Below are positions 54,690 to 64,000 of a stretch of DNA of 64,000 nt, piece by piece. This stretch comes from Torymus aiolomorphi. Lineage: Eukaryota; Arthropoda; Insecta; Hymenoptera; Torymidae. Below the pieces are notes generated by a model that had not been told where the DNA came from, made no database searches, and saw nothing but the letters and a program-made list of their open reading frames with translations. Numbering within the stretch: the first letter of the stretch is position 1; every line of letters begins with the position of its first letter. Made by a program: the position numbers and the translations under genes. The stretch spans positions 125,375,810 to 125,439,809 of the forward strand of contig CM070876.1 of the NCBI GenBank assembly GCA_036365515.1. Direction: 5' to 3'.

Positions 54690-56640
54690 TGATACTAAGA
54701 AAAGAGAAGAATGTAAGAAATTTACCAATATCCTAAAGAATATTATAAATAAAGCAAAGAATTGTATGATAAAAAACAAATAGAATCTAGCATAAATAAT
54801 CCTAAGAGTATATGGAATGTGATTAATCAAAAAATTGGAAAAAATCGTAAAAGGAATAATAATATTAACTATTTAACTGATAGCATTAAGAAAATATCTT
54901 ATCCTGTAAATATTGCAGAGCACTTAAACAAATTTTATTGTAACAAAAACCTAAGTGATAAAATAAGACCCCCGATAAATGAGGAAATTAAACTCCCTAC
55001 AATGAACAGCAAAAGTACATTCTTGGAGCCAACTATTCACCAGGAAATTAAAAAAATTATCTACAAAATGGAAAACAAAAATGGTGGTATTGATAATATC
55101 AACGGCAAATCATTGAAAACCCTGGTTGAACGTCTAGCTGAACTCCTAGTACACATTTTTAACCTCTGTATAGATAAGGCCACCTGGCCTGATGCCCTGA
55201 AAACAGCAGATGTCATACCTATACATAAATCAAAAGAAAAACATATCGCCACTAACTAACAGACTCATATCACTTATTTCAAATCTAGCAAAATATTAGA
55301 AAAAATTATACACAATAGAATAACAAATTTCATCAACAAGTGCGAAATACTACCCAAAAATTAATATGGTATCAGGAAAAATAAAAGTACAAAAGATGCC
55401 CTATCCCTAACATCAAACGTAATATATGGTAATTTAGGCAAGAGTACTCATATTACCATAACTTTCCTGGACCTTGCTAAAGTGTTTAATACGGTAAACT
55501 ATCAAACATTACTAGATAAACTATATACAATTACGGAATTAGAGGAAGTGCCTATAATGTAATAAAAAGTTATCTAGGAAACAGACCACAAAAAGTAAAA
55601 TTAAATATTATAACCAGCCAATTCCAATCAGCCAATATGGGTGTTCCTCAAGGAACTATTTTGGAACCCCTACACTTCTTACTTTATATCAATGACTTAC
55701 TACTAGATATCCCCGAAAATACCACAGTATCATACGCAGACGATACAGCAGTAGTAACAACAGCCAAAACCTGAAAAGAAGTTGAAACTAAAATGAATAA
55801 AACTCTGCATAAAATATCAACATGGCTAGCTCTTAACAAGCTTTCTTTAAACACGGACAAAACAGTTTACATTGAATTCGGAAATCAAGTAGATAGCACA
55901 CCAAAAAATTTAGACATAAATATACAAGGCACAAAATTAAAAATAGTAGAAAGTACCAAATACTTAGGCATAATCTTCGATAATAACATGAGATGGAACG
56001 AGCACATTGAATACATTTACAACAAAACCAAATATCTCACTTTCATTTTCTATAAACTGGCAAAACTCATGACTGCTGGCACCTTAAGGATATATATGCC
56101 CTCTTTCACAGCATTATTTCGTATGGAATTATACTTTAGGGAGGCGCGTATTCCAACAGTAAAAACTTGCTCAACATACTACAGATCAGATTACTTAAAA
56201 TAATCAACAAGAACAAATTTACAGTTGATAAAAATCCCTTGAGCATAGATACAGTCAGCATTTATTAAATCCAAAAGTACCATCAGAAAAAGAAGTATAA
56301 AAATTCCAAGAACACTTCTGACCGTTAGCATTAATAGTTAAATAAGAAACAATTAAAAATTAAAAAGAATCAGACACAAACACAAACAAAAAAATAAAAT
56401 AAAAACAATGGATAAGAGGAAATACCTTATACAACAAGTCCAAATTAAATATTTCTTACAAAAGAAAACTAATCTAACCAAATTAATTATAGCTTTAAGT
56501 TAGTTTTAAGTAGGCCAGATCAGCGAACAGGAAATTATATTTCCTCTGCTGGATTACGTTTGTAATGTAATTCATGTATAATGGTTATAAATTTTGAAAT
56601 ATTTTAATATATTGTACATTACTCTGGTTTAATAAATATT
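54690..56640 (+). pseudogene. LINE ORF2 relic (CR1/Jockey-like)
   Basis: The longest open part is 54762-55259. Palm motifs can be read across frames: ILEKIIHNRITNFINK, YGIRKNKSTKDAL, ITFLDLAKVFNTV, NMGVPQGTILEPLHFLLYIN-like text near 55632, and SYADDTAVV near 55728 with the catalytic ADD. LALNKLSLNTDKTVYIEF follows. The endonuclease is missing, so it is 5'-truncated. A 3' tail with AATAAATATTATATTATATT ends at about 56670 next to a (TG)n run. Confidence 0.75.
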
Positions 56641-56668
56641 ATATTATATTTAATATTATATTATATAT

Positions 56669-56708
<40 letters not shown>

Positions 56709-57645
56709 ATATATATATATACATATATATATATGGGCATTCTCTGTCAACGCGACACCCCCTCTGCCCAGAACAATTTTGATCCAAATGGGGTCTACCT
56801 GGGCTCAAATGAAAGCTCTTGACTTCTACTTTCGAACGCCGTCTGGCGATTTCGAAAATTCAAAATGGCGAATCCAATATGGCGGCTGAAAGTCTCGGAA
56901 TGATGGAAAAACAAGTTTTTCTTCACTCTAATAGCGAATCTAATACGAAAATTGTTATTTCTTACCACTAATATGAAGTTTGCGACATATTTTCTTACTA
57001 CTACCGTTCAAAGCGAGCGATTAAAATTATATTTCAAGGTCATTTTGAAGGTCAAAAGTTATTTTCTGGATTTTCGGACTAGTATTCCAGGAAACTAGTA
57101 GAAAACTTGATTAAGATCATAACTAGACTTGACTTTGGATCATTTTTCAAGGTCATTTTCATGGTGAGTTCTAATTTTAATAAACCGATTCTTTCGCAGT
57201 TATACTTCTTCAATTCATGCTATCAATCGGTTCTAATTCGGAACAGTAACAGAAAAACTGTGGTTATATCCACACTTTGGAACATTTCAGAATCACTGAA
57301 AAAAGTTTGGTGGAGGAGAAACACGTTAGCGTAGAGTATCAGTACCAAATGCAAGAATTGTTTCGTAACTAAACATTAAGTCCTTTACTCTCCCATTTTA
57401 GAACAAATGTTGCACTAAAATTGTTCCGCATTTAATCTATTTCATCGTTCTTCAGGAGTACAAAAGTTTAGGGCAGAAGAAGCACTAAAAAGTGTGGCAA
57501 TGGTATAACACATTTGTGCTGCTACTGCTTTTTTGATTTGGTGCTCCTCCTGCACAAAAATCGTGCATTATACGGACTGAGAGAAAAAAACCGACGTGAC
57601 GCCGTGGATGCTATAGTTGGTGTAAGACCGTGTGAGTATACACGT

Positions 57646-57856
57646 TGTAACGGGGTGGATTCGGGGAAAATACGAAAAAAATACGCGCCGGCATCGGGAC
57701 TTGAACCCGAGCCGTCCTGACGACAGTCGAGCGTCTCTACCGCGAGACTACCAACGCACTACTCCCTGGCCCTCTATCTGGTGTGCTAACCGTAGGTGCC
57801 GGTAACACAGGGCCCTACTCTTGCGCCGGCTAGCGCTGTATCCACACCTCGTTATA
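57646..57856 (-). repeat. TRIM 3' LTR with tRNA-like module
   Basis: The minus strand from about 57757 to 57686 is 72 nt long and folds like a tRNA: a 7-bp acceptor (GCGTTGG with CCGGCGC, two wobbles), a D arm GTCTC-GAGAC, a T arm TCGGG-TTCAAGT-CCCGA with a B-box-like GGTTCAAGTCC, and an anticodon loop CTGTCGT. The anticodon stem is poorly paired. Confidence 0.75.
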
Positions 57857-58279
57857 TCCCCCACCCAAATTGCGAGCGTTAACGTCCTCGAGCGAGCGTA
57901 ATGCCCTAAGATGCATCTATGGCTAAGGTTGACATCAGCTCTGTAGCTATCAGCCGGGGTGCAGTACTACTCCTACATGCACGCGGCAGCTACATCTGCA
58001 GGTACGATACTTCTCCATGCTCAACCGCCATTCAGGAGTAATCTCGACTGAATGCTTTGTGGGTGAGTCTCGTAGACTCTGTTCTACGTGGAGGCTCGAT
58101 CAGTACAAGAGAAATCCTCTCATTTCCTTGACTGAAAACATGCGGCCCTCGCGCGATCAGACTTGAGTGAAAAAAGCCCGCTCGGTTCTTGCGACTCAAG
58201 TCGCGCGTGTGGGTGGAAGGAAGAATTTCGATCGGACTTCTTTCGGATCGTGAAGTTTCAAAGGAAACGTGGATCATTT

Positions 58280-58291
58280 CGTTGGGCGCCA
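58280..58291 (-). other. TRIM primer-binding site
   Basis: TGGCGCCCAACG on the minus strand abuts the LTR. This is the form complementary to the 3' end of lysine tRNA in many retroelements. Confidence 0.7.
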
Positions 58292-58502
58292 TGTAACGGG
58301 GTGGATTCGGGGAAAATACGAAAAAAATACGCGCCGGCATCGGGACTTGAACCCGAGCCGTCCGGACGACAGTCGAGCGTCTCTACCGCGAGACTACCAA
58401 CGCACTACTCCCTGGCCCTCTATCTGGTGTGCTAACCGTAGGTGCCGGTAACACAGGGCCCTACTCTTGCGCCGGCTAGCGCTGTATCCACACCTCGTTA
58501 TA
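58292..58502 (-). repeat. TRIM 5' LTR with tRNA-like module
   Basis: Same as the other LTR except one base in the anticodon-side stem (GTCCGGAC against GTCCTGAC on the plus strand). Confidence 0.85.
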
Positions 58503-59001
58503 ACGTATACAATGCGATCAAAAATTGCAAAATTTTTGAATTTTGCAATTTTTGAATTGACTTTGAAGGTCAACGACGACGTCAGATTCAAGGTCATCAG
58601 ACCAGACAAATCCTCGTTGAAAATTACTTACGGTATGACCTTAGCTTTTTCAAAAAATATCGTTTCTGGGAAAATACGGGGGTCCCATACTTTTTGATAA
58701 CCCTGTAATTAAACTTTACAATAGAACATTTCTAAAATCTCTCTAACTTTCTTTATTCCTCTTTCGAAACTCTTTAAGTACCGATGCTTCTCTAAAAGTT
58801 TAGTGCGGCTGTTACTGTAACTCTTTGGTGTATCTGTGGTTCTATATTTCGTGCATTATCTTTCCTAAACGTTTCGTACATATAGTTCCCATCGATTTTC
58901 GAGAGGATTCAAATTAATTCGAAGACATTTTTTACAGCACCTGTTCTAACAGTCCTACGTTATTATATTCGAGTATTATCACTTACTTAGATGGATTGAA
59001 T

Positions 59002-60885
59002 ATGTCTACTGTAGCACGGTCCGATCGTTGTATTAACCCTCTCAATGGTAAGGGTCACATAGGTAATGATTTACGCTTGTTGTCGAACAACTTAAAACGA
59101 AGATTTTCAGATTTGCCAGATAATTCAAAAATTTGTAGTAAGTGTAGAAAGTTATGTGGATCTCCCATTTCATCTATTGATACAAGAGATAAAAAAGGCA
59201 ACAACGAATATGAAAACATGGATATAGAGACGACATCAGAAAACACTGGTATTGATAAATCTGTTCAAGAAGCTACACGATCAGCTAGAGAAATCGAATT
59301 GGAAGACATGTTTTCAGAATTAAAAGAAAAGTTTTCTAGATTAGCAGTTAATGACCCTTTGAAACTAACTATACTTACAATCGCCCCATCAACTTGGAAT
59401 ATTAGTCGAATTTCCCGTGAATTCAATACATCAAGACATTTAGTAAGAAAGTCGAAAAAACTCAAAGCCGATGGAGGAATTTTAGCTACAACAACGGCTA
59501 AACATGGCAAAACTTTGTCAAAGGCAGTGATAGAAGTCATTATTGAATGTTATAATAACGATCTGCACAGTCGGATGATGCCGGGTCGCAAAGATACTGT
59601 CTCTGTTATTATTGATGGAAAGCAGACTCAGGTGCAGAAACGTCTTTTATATTTCGATTTACGAGAACTTTACGAATTATTCAAGATAGCAGAACCAACA
59701 GTGCAAGTAGGTATCAGTACTTTCGCGAAATTACGACCAAATCATTGTTTTCTTGCTGGTGCTAGAGGAACGCATAGCGTCTGCGTTTGCACCATTCATC
59801 AAAATTGTAAATTGATGTTGCATGCAATCGATATTCAGAAGCTCACGAAAAATCAAGAAGAACCCATTTGTAGTTATAAAGATTGTTTACAGCAAATTAT
59901 GTGTAAGAATCCTATACCTGACTGTCACTTGGATGAATGTTCGAAGTGCCCTGGTTCTGAAAATCTTACGTCTCGTTTACTTGAAATATTGGATGGGGCA
60001 AATATCTCACAAATTGAGTACTGTGCGTGGTCAGGAACGGATAGATCAACTTTGTAGAATTTAACTCTACCAGTTGAAGAATTTGTTGACGAATTATATG
60101 CCGAAATGGCGATACTCAAACCCCACTCATATATTGCCAAAGAACAAGGTAATTTCATTGCTCAAACAAAAAGTAATCTAGGCAATGGAGAAGTTCTGGT
60201 AATGTTCGACTATTCTGAGAATTACTCTTTTGCAGTTCAAGATGCATCTCAAGCCTTCCATTTTAATAATGACCAGTGCACTGTTCTTCCAGCTATTTAC
60301 TATTATAAAGAAGATTCGGAGCTGAAGCATGAAAGTTGTGTATTCTTGTCGAATAGTTTGAAGCATGACACTTCTTCTGTCTATACTATTCAGAATTTAT
60401 TGATTCCAGAAATCAAGAGAAAAGTAAAAAAACTTAAAAAGATTATTTACGTGACAGATGGAGCAAAACAGCATTTCAAGAACCGCTTTCAGATAGCAAA
60501 TCTTCTTCATCATGAGAAGGATTTTGGTATTGAGGCAGAGTGGCATTTTTGCGCCACTGCTCATGGTAAAAGCTGTTATGATGGTCTTGGTGCAATATTT
60601 AAAAGAGAAGCTTATAGAGCTAGCTTGAAGGTGAAACCGAAAGATGCTATTCTGATGCACACATCTCTTGTGAAGTGGGTTAAAAATCATTTTGAAAATA
60701 TAAGGATTTTTTATTTTACGCAGACTGAACATGATAAATTAAAAAGGAAACTCAATCGTAGGTTTCCAGATGCATTACCTGTCCCACAGATTCTTAAACA
60801 TCATTCTTTTCAATTATCAAGTGACGGGAAAGTTATCATGAAAAGGTACTCGAATGCTGCTAAGTCTGTATCTGTTCTACCTTAA
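59002..60885 (+). pseudogene. DDE-like transposase candidate, copy beta, one stop
   Basis: ATG 59002 to TAA 60883 is 627 codons in one frame, broken only by TAG at codon 352 (60055), one transition from CAG. Residues about 47-55 hold ICSKCRKLC. A helix-turn-helix follows (WNISRISREFNTSRHLVRKS, about residue 132). ARGTHSVCVCTIHQN lies near 254. Three acidic positions sit in conserved blocks: Asp403 (LVMFDYSENYSF), Asp486 (YVTDGAKQHFKNR) and Asp527 (HGKSCYDGLGAIFKR), separated by 82 and 40 residues, as in RNase H-fold DDE/D enzymes. I recognise the blocks from unnamed insect and cnidarian proteins but cannot name the family. Transposase function is inferred from motifs, inverted repeats and copies. 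Confidence 0.65.
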
Positions 60886-61589
60886 TTTTCAATGGGAAAA
60901 TATACTGAATTTTTTTTATAATATTCAAGTTTTTCTATTTTTTATCCTCCTTTTTTTAATTCTTTTATGTTCTGAGAGAAGTAGTACCTCCACGTGGTTC
61001 AGAATGGGTTATGCTAAAACTACTTGATAGTTCTATTGTGGAACTTTATCTTCTCTAAGGATTTTATACATGAAATTTTTAGATCGCCGGTCCCACGATA
61101 TGCACAAAGGAACAAATATCTCATAGGAGGTTACGTTCAACAAAACATTAATTATGCAGAGACAGAAATCATGACCTTGAGAAATGATCTAAGGTCAAGT
61201 CTAGTTATGATCGTAATCAAGTTTTCTACTAGTTTCGTGGAATACTAGTCCGAAAATCCAGAAAATAACTTTTGACCTTCAAAATGACCTTGAAATATAA
61301 TTTTAACCGCTCGGTTTGAACGGTAGTAGTAAGAAAATATGTCGCTAACGTCATATTAGTGGCAAGAAATAACAATTTTCGTATCAGATTCGCTATTAGA
61401 GTGAAGAAAAACTTGTTTTTCCATCATTCCGAGACTTTCAGCCGCCATATTGGAACCGCCATTTTGAATTTTCGGAATCGCCAGACGGCGTTCGAAAGTA
61501 GAAGTCAAGAGCTTTCATTTGAGCCCAGGTAGACCCCATTTGGATCAAAATTGTTCTGGGCAGAGGGGGTGTCGCGTTGACAGAGAATG

Positions 61590-61679
<90 letters not shown>

Positions 61680-61977
61680 GTATATATAATATAATATTAA
61701 ATATAATATAATATTTATTAAACCAGAGCAATGTACAATATATTAATTTGTAAAATTCAAGATGGCGGATCCAATATTGCTCAGAACTAATGTCGACAAT
61801 AAAAAAATCTCACGATATTTTACATAAAATTATAAACGGAAACTATTATTGATGATTTTTTGATTTATCGCGTTATTTCTGAATAAGAAATTCTCTAGTA
61901 TGTAAATTCCGTGGATTAAGTGATCGATAAAGAATCATTGATACTCACGAAAACATATTCATAAACGTTCTTGCTTC

Positions 61978-62212
61978 TCTTGCTGGAAATAGTTTTCGTA
62001 TTTAAATCAGTCGTCTTCACGACTACTCTTGCTGGAAATAGTTTTCGTATTTAAATCAGTCGTTTTCACGACTACTCTTGCTGGAAATAGTTCCCGTATT
62101 TAAATCAGTCGTTTTCACGATTACTCTTGCTGGAAATATTTTTTGTATTTAAATCAGTCGTTTTCACGACTACTCTTGCTGGAAATAGTTCTCGTATATT
62201 TAAATCAGTTGA
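61978..62212 (+). repeat. 49-bp minisatellite, about five units
   Basis: Unit parts: CTCTTGCTGGAAATAGTTTT, CGTATTTAAATCAGTCGT, TTTCACGACTA. Each unit contains the hairpin AGTCGT-TTTC-ACGACT. It lies about 50 bp upstream of the gamma gene start. Confidence 0.9.
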
Positions 62213-62406
62213 TTTCACGTCTATTATTTGGAGAAAACGGTGACTATCGGTGAACATCATGGAATCTCAAGAAACCGGGATTCATGGGGATAGATGTATT
62301 AATTCATTCAATATCTCTCCTCATAAGCATAGGAACCTCCGACCAGTTTCGATAAACTTGCAGAAGTTCCTTCCAGTATATATACCTGGCATGTTAATAT
62401 GCTCTA

Positions 62407-63700
62407 CGAGGGTCATTTGATAAGTACCTAGCCTACAAATGAAAACACCAAAATTTTACAAAAAATAAAATTTATTTTTCAATGTAGTCTCCTTTTAGTT
62501 GAATACACTTGGTCCAGCGGTGTTCCAATTTTTTTAACGCCGTTGAAAAAAATGTTTTCTCTTGGTTTGCAAAATAGGCCTCCGTGGCGGCGATTATTTC
62601 GTTATTGGAGTGGAATCTCTTCCCGGCGAGCGAATTTTTTAGGTTCAGAAACAAAAAAAAGGCGCACGGAGCCAAATCTGGAGAATATGGTGGATGGGGC
62701 AGCAGTTCGTAGCGTAATTCGACCAATTTAGCCGTGGCGAGTGCAGAAGTGTGAGCCGGTGCATTATCGTGGTGGAAAAGCACTTTCTTTTTAGACAAAT
62801 GGGGCCGTTTTTCTTCTAAGACGGCGTCAAATCGGCTCAATAGTTCGGCGTAGTACTGTCCTGTGACCGTTTTGCCCTTCTCCAGATAGTCAATAAAAAT
62901 CACACCTTGAGAATCCCAGAAAACAGTGGCCATCACCTTTCCGGCCGACGGGACCGTCTTCGCCTTCTTCGGAGCAGGTTCACCGGGTAAGGTCCACTGT
63001 TTTGACTGCTCCTTGGTCTCTGGAGTGTAGTAGTGAATCCATGTTTCGTCGACGGTCACGTAACGACGCAAAAACTCTTTTGGATTGCGATTAAACAGCT
63101 CCAAATACTGCTCTGAACTGGTCACACGGATGCGCTTGTTGTCTGCAGTCAGCAAATGCGGCACCCACCTTGCTGACAGCTTCCTCATGCCTAAAATCTC
63201 ATGTAGGATATGCCACACGTGTTCTTCTGAGATGCCTACTATCGCAGCTATCTCGTGCACCTTTAATCGGCGGTCTGACAAAATGATATCGTGTATTTTT
63301 GTCAGGTTCTCCTCCGTAGTGGCTGTTTTCGGAGCACCTGGGCGTGGATCATCAAAAACCGACGTACGACCACGTTGAAACTCGTTATACCAAAATTTAA
63401 CGGTCGCCATCGAAGGAGAAGCATCCCCATACACTGCATCCAAGCGTTCTTTAATTTCACTGCGCGATTTCCCTTCCAAAAACAAGAATCGAATCACCGA
63501 CCGATATTGTTCTTTCTCCATTTTTTCAAAAATCAACGGACACATTTGCTTTCACACGCTCTCAAAAATAAACTACAATTCCGATCCGGCTGAAATTTCG
63601 TCTGTAACCGTTTACAGGAAGATACCGCACTGTAGTGTATTTCTGGTGCGATAGTGGCACCATCTGGCGGTGAGGCTAGGTACTTGTCAAATGACCCTCG
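62407..63700 (-). mobile_element. mariner copy 2 (1294 bp)
   Basis: Same ends and same length as 37728-39021, inverted orientation, TA at 62405 and 63701. Inserted within the gamma reading frame. Confidence 0.95.
62472..63545 (-). CDS. mariner transposase with Ala in place of the third catalytic Asp
   Basis: 357 codons, open throughout and about 97% the same as copy 1 by eye. Asp166 and Asp260 are kept, but YSPDLAPCDIF reads YSPDLAPCAFF, so residue 295, the third Asp of DD34D, is Ala. The next residues also differ (LN for PN). The protein can probably fold and bind the ends but should not cut DNA. The open frame shows the loss is recent. Confidence 0.9.
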   Translation of the reverse strand: MCPLIFEKMEKEQYRSVIRFLFLEGKSRSEIKERLDAVYGDASPSMATVKFWYNEFQRGRTSVFDDPRPGAPKTATTEENLTKIHDIILSDRRLKVHEIAAIVGISEEHVWHILHEILGMRKLSARWVPHLLTADNKRIRVTSSEQYLELFNRNPKEFLRRYVTVDETWIHYYTPETKEQSKQWTLPGEPAPKKAKTVPSAGKVMATVFWDSQGVIFIDYLEKGKTVTGQYYAELLSRFDAVLEEKRPHLSKKKVLFHHDNAPAHTSALATAKLVELRYELLPHPPYSPDLAPCAFFLFLNLKNSLAGKRFHSNNEIIAATEAYFANQEKTFFSTALKKLEHRWTKCIQLKGDYIEK

Positions 63701-64000
63701 TAGTTGTAGGAAACGTAAATTTGAGGCAATTGATGTGAGTTCGAAACCTGAAGTATTAAACTCCAGTATTGATTCTCAATCAGAACAATTATATGCGAAT
63801 GATGAATATGTAGCCCCACAGTCTAGCAACAAGTCTTCTTCATCTAGAGAAGGAAAACTCGAGCAAATGCTAGACAAACTAAAGCAGAAGTTTTCTAGTT
63901 TACCATTGAATGATCCATTATGGATCACGATCCTAACGATAGTACCTGATGACTGGAGTATTGCACAGACTTCTAGAAAGTTCAATACCTCGAAATATTC

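Larger units (their letters stand above)
57646..58502 (-). mobile_element. TRIM: miniature LTR retrotransposon
   Basis: Two 211-bp direct repeats (57646-57856 and 58292-58502) differ at one base. ACGT flanks both sides (57642-57645 and 58503-58506). On the minus strand the left repeat ends CCACCCCGTTACA and is followed at once by the primer site TGGCGCCCAACG (58291 downward), and TTTGGGTGGGGGA (57869-57857) is the polypurine tract before the other repeat. The 435-bp interior has no frame. These features define a non-autonomous LTR element in reverse orientation. The LTR starts TATAAC rather than TG. Confidence 0.85.
56604..61746 (+). mobile_element. Copy 'beta' of the DDE-like family, with about 560-bp inverted repeats
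   Basis: 56604-57165 and 61168-61746 are inverted copies. From outside to inside they contain the tail AATAAATATTATATTATATT, a TG/CA run, a TA run, GGCATTCTCTGTCAACGCGA, GGGTCTACCTGGGCTCAAAT, the CCGCCATTTTGAATTT motif and GGTCATTTTGAAGGTCAAAA. Both outer ends begin TTAATATATTGTACATT, so TTAA could be the target, but the region is AT-rich. The outer 67 bp match the LINE tail. Inside lie the TRIM and one large gene. Confidence 0.75.
62259..64000 (+). pseudogene. DDE-like protein, copy gamma, split by mariner, runs off the window
   Basis: ATG 62259 (MESQETGIHGDRCINSFN) aligns with the start of beta (RSDRCINPLN). The frame stops matching at TA 62405, where a mariner is inserted. Removing the mariner and one TA continues the frame (ICS then SCRKRKF, completing the CxxC) to the window end without a stop, through LNDPLWITILTIVPDDWSIA and the helix-turn-helix. 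So the only visible lesion is the insertion. The acidic triad lies outside the window. Confidence 0.7.

Noticed and set aside
57686..57757. Stand-alone tRNA gene
   Set aside because: It is inside both LTRs of the TRIM and has a poorly paired anticodon stem.
61978..62212. CRISPR-like array
   Set aside because: Units are contiguous minisatellite copies without unique spacers, in animal DNA.

Overview
This is AT-rich, intron-bearing, gene-poor animal DNA built almost entirely from mobile elements inserted into one another. Helitron, Penelope-like, BEL/Pao, Ty3/gypsy, Ty1/copia, R1-type and other LINE, mariner and TTAA-type elements occur together with an animal CLIC fragment and a CIDE-N exon, which points to an insect. 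A parasitoid wasp or another hymenopteran is my guess; I cannot fix the species. There are no operons or bacterial signals.

Layout. 1-8646: a Ty3/gypsy retrotransposon with decayed gag-pol but an open extra 3' ORF. 8647-10250: AT-rich spacer. 10251-about 25200: a Helitron whose reading frame begins with a Ulp1-like protease. Its coding region is split by two packages. The first (about 14698-19572) holds a DD41D Tc1/mariner element plus four small hairpin-tipped repeats. The second (20596-24118) is a minus-strand Penelope-like element with a 15-bp target duplication, itself split by a foldback element. 25200-30900: mostly non-coding, with a GTCCC minisatellite, one CIDE-N host exon, a TTAA MITE, a nested foldback and a CLIC fragment. 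30905-39488: a BEL/Pao element with a perfect TTATT duplication, a tandem-repeat leader, a MITE in its 5' LTR and an intact mariner near its 3' end. 39489-47450: low-content DNA, an R1-like LINE tail in a TAA microsatellite, a CT-rich block and an inverted-repeat element. 47690-49010: gypsy pol relic. 49004-51437: copy 'alpha' of a DDE-like transposon family. 52524-53700: copia gag relic with a TA-flanked MITE. 54690-56640: LINE relic. 56604-61746: copy 'beta' of the DDE-like family, with very long inverted repeats and an inserted miniature LTR element (TRIM). 62259-64000: copy 'gamma', split by a second mariner.

The parts are related by nesting rather than by pathway. Likely cross-mobilisation pairs are the TRIM with a gypsy-type element, the hairpin-tipped repeats with an unknown helper, and the TTAA MITEs with a piggyBac-type transposase. 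The most promising undescribed items are the DDE-like family with at least four copies (its triad is D403, D486 and D527 in beta), the hairpin-tipped elements that share one core motif inside (TA)n tracts, the TRIM with a tRNA-like module in each LTR, and the Ulp1-Rep/helicase frame of the Helitron.
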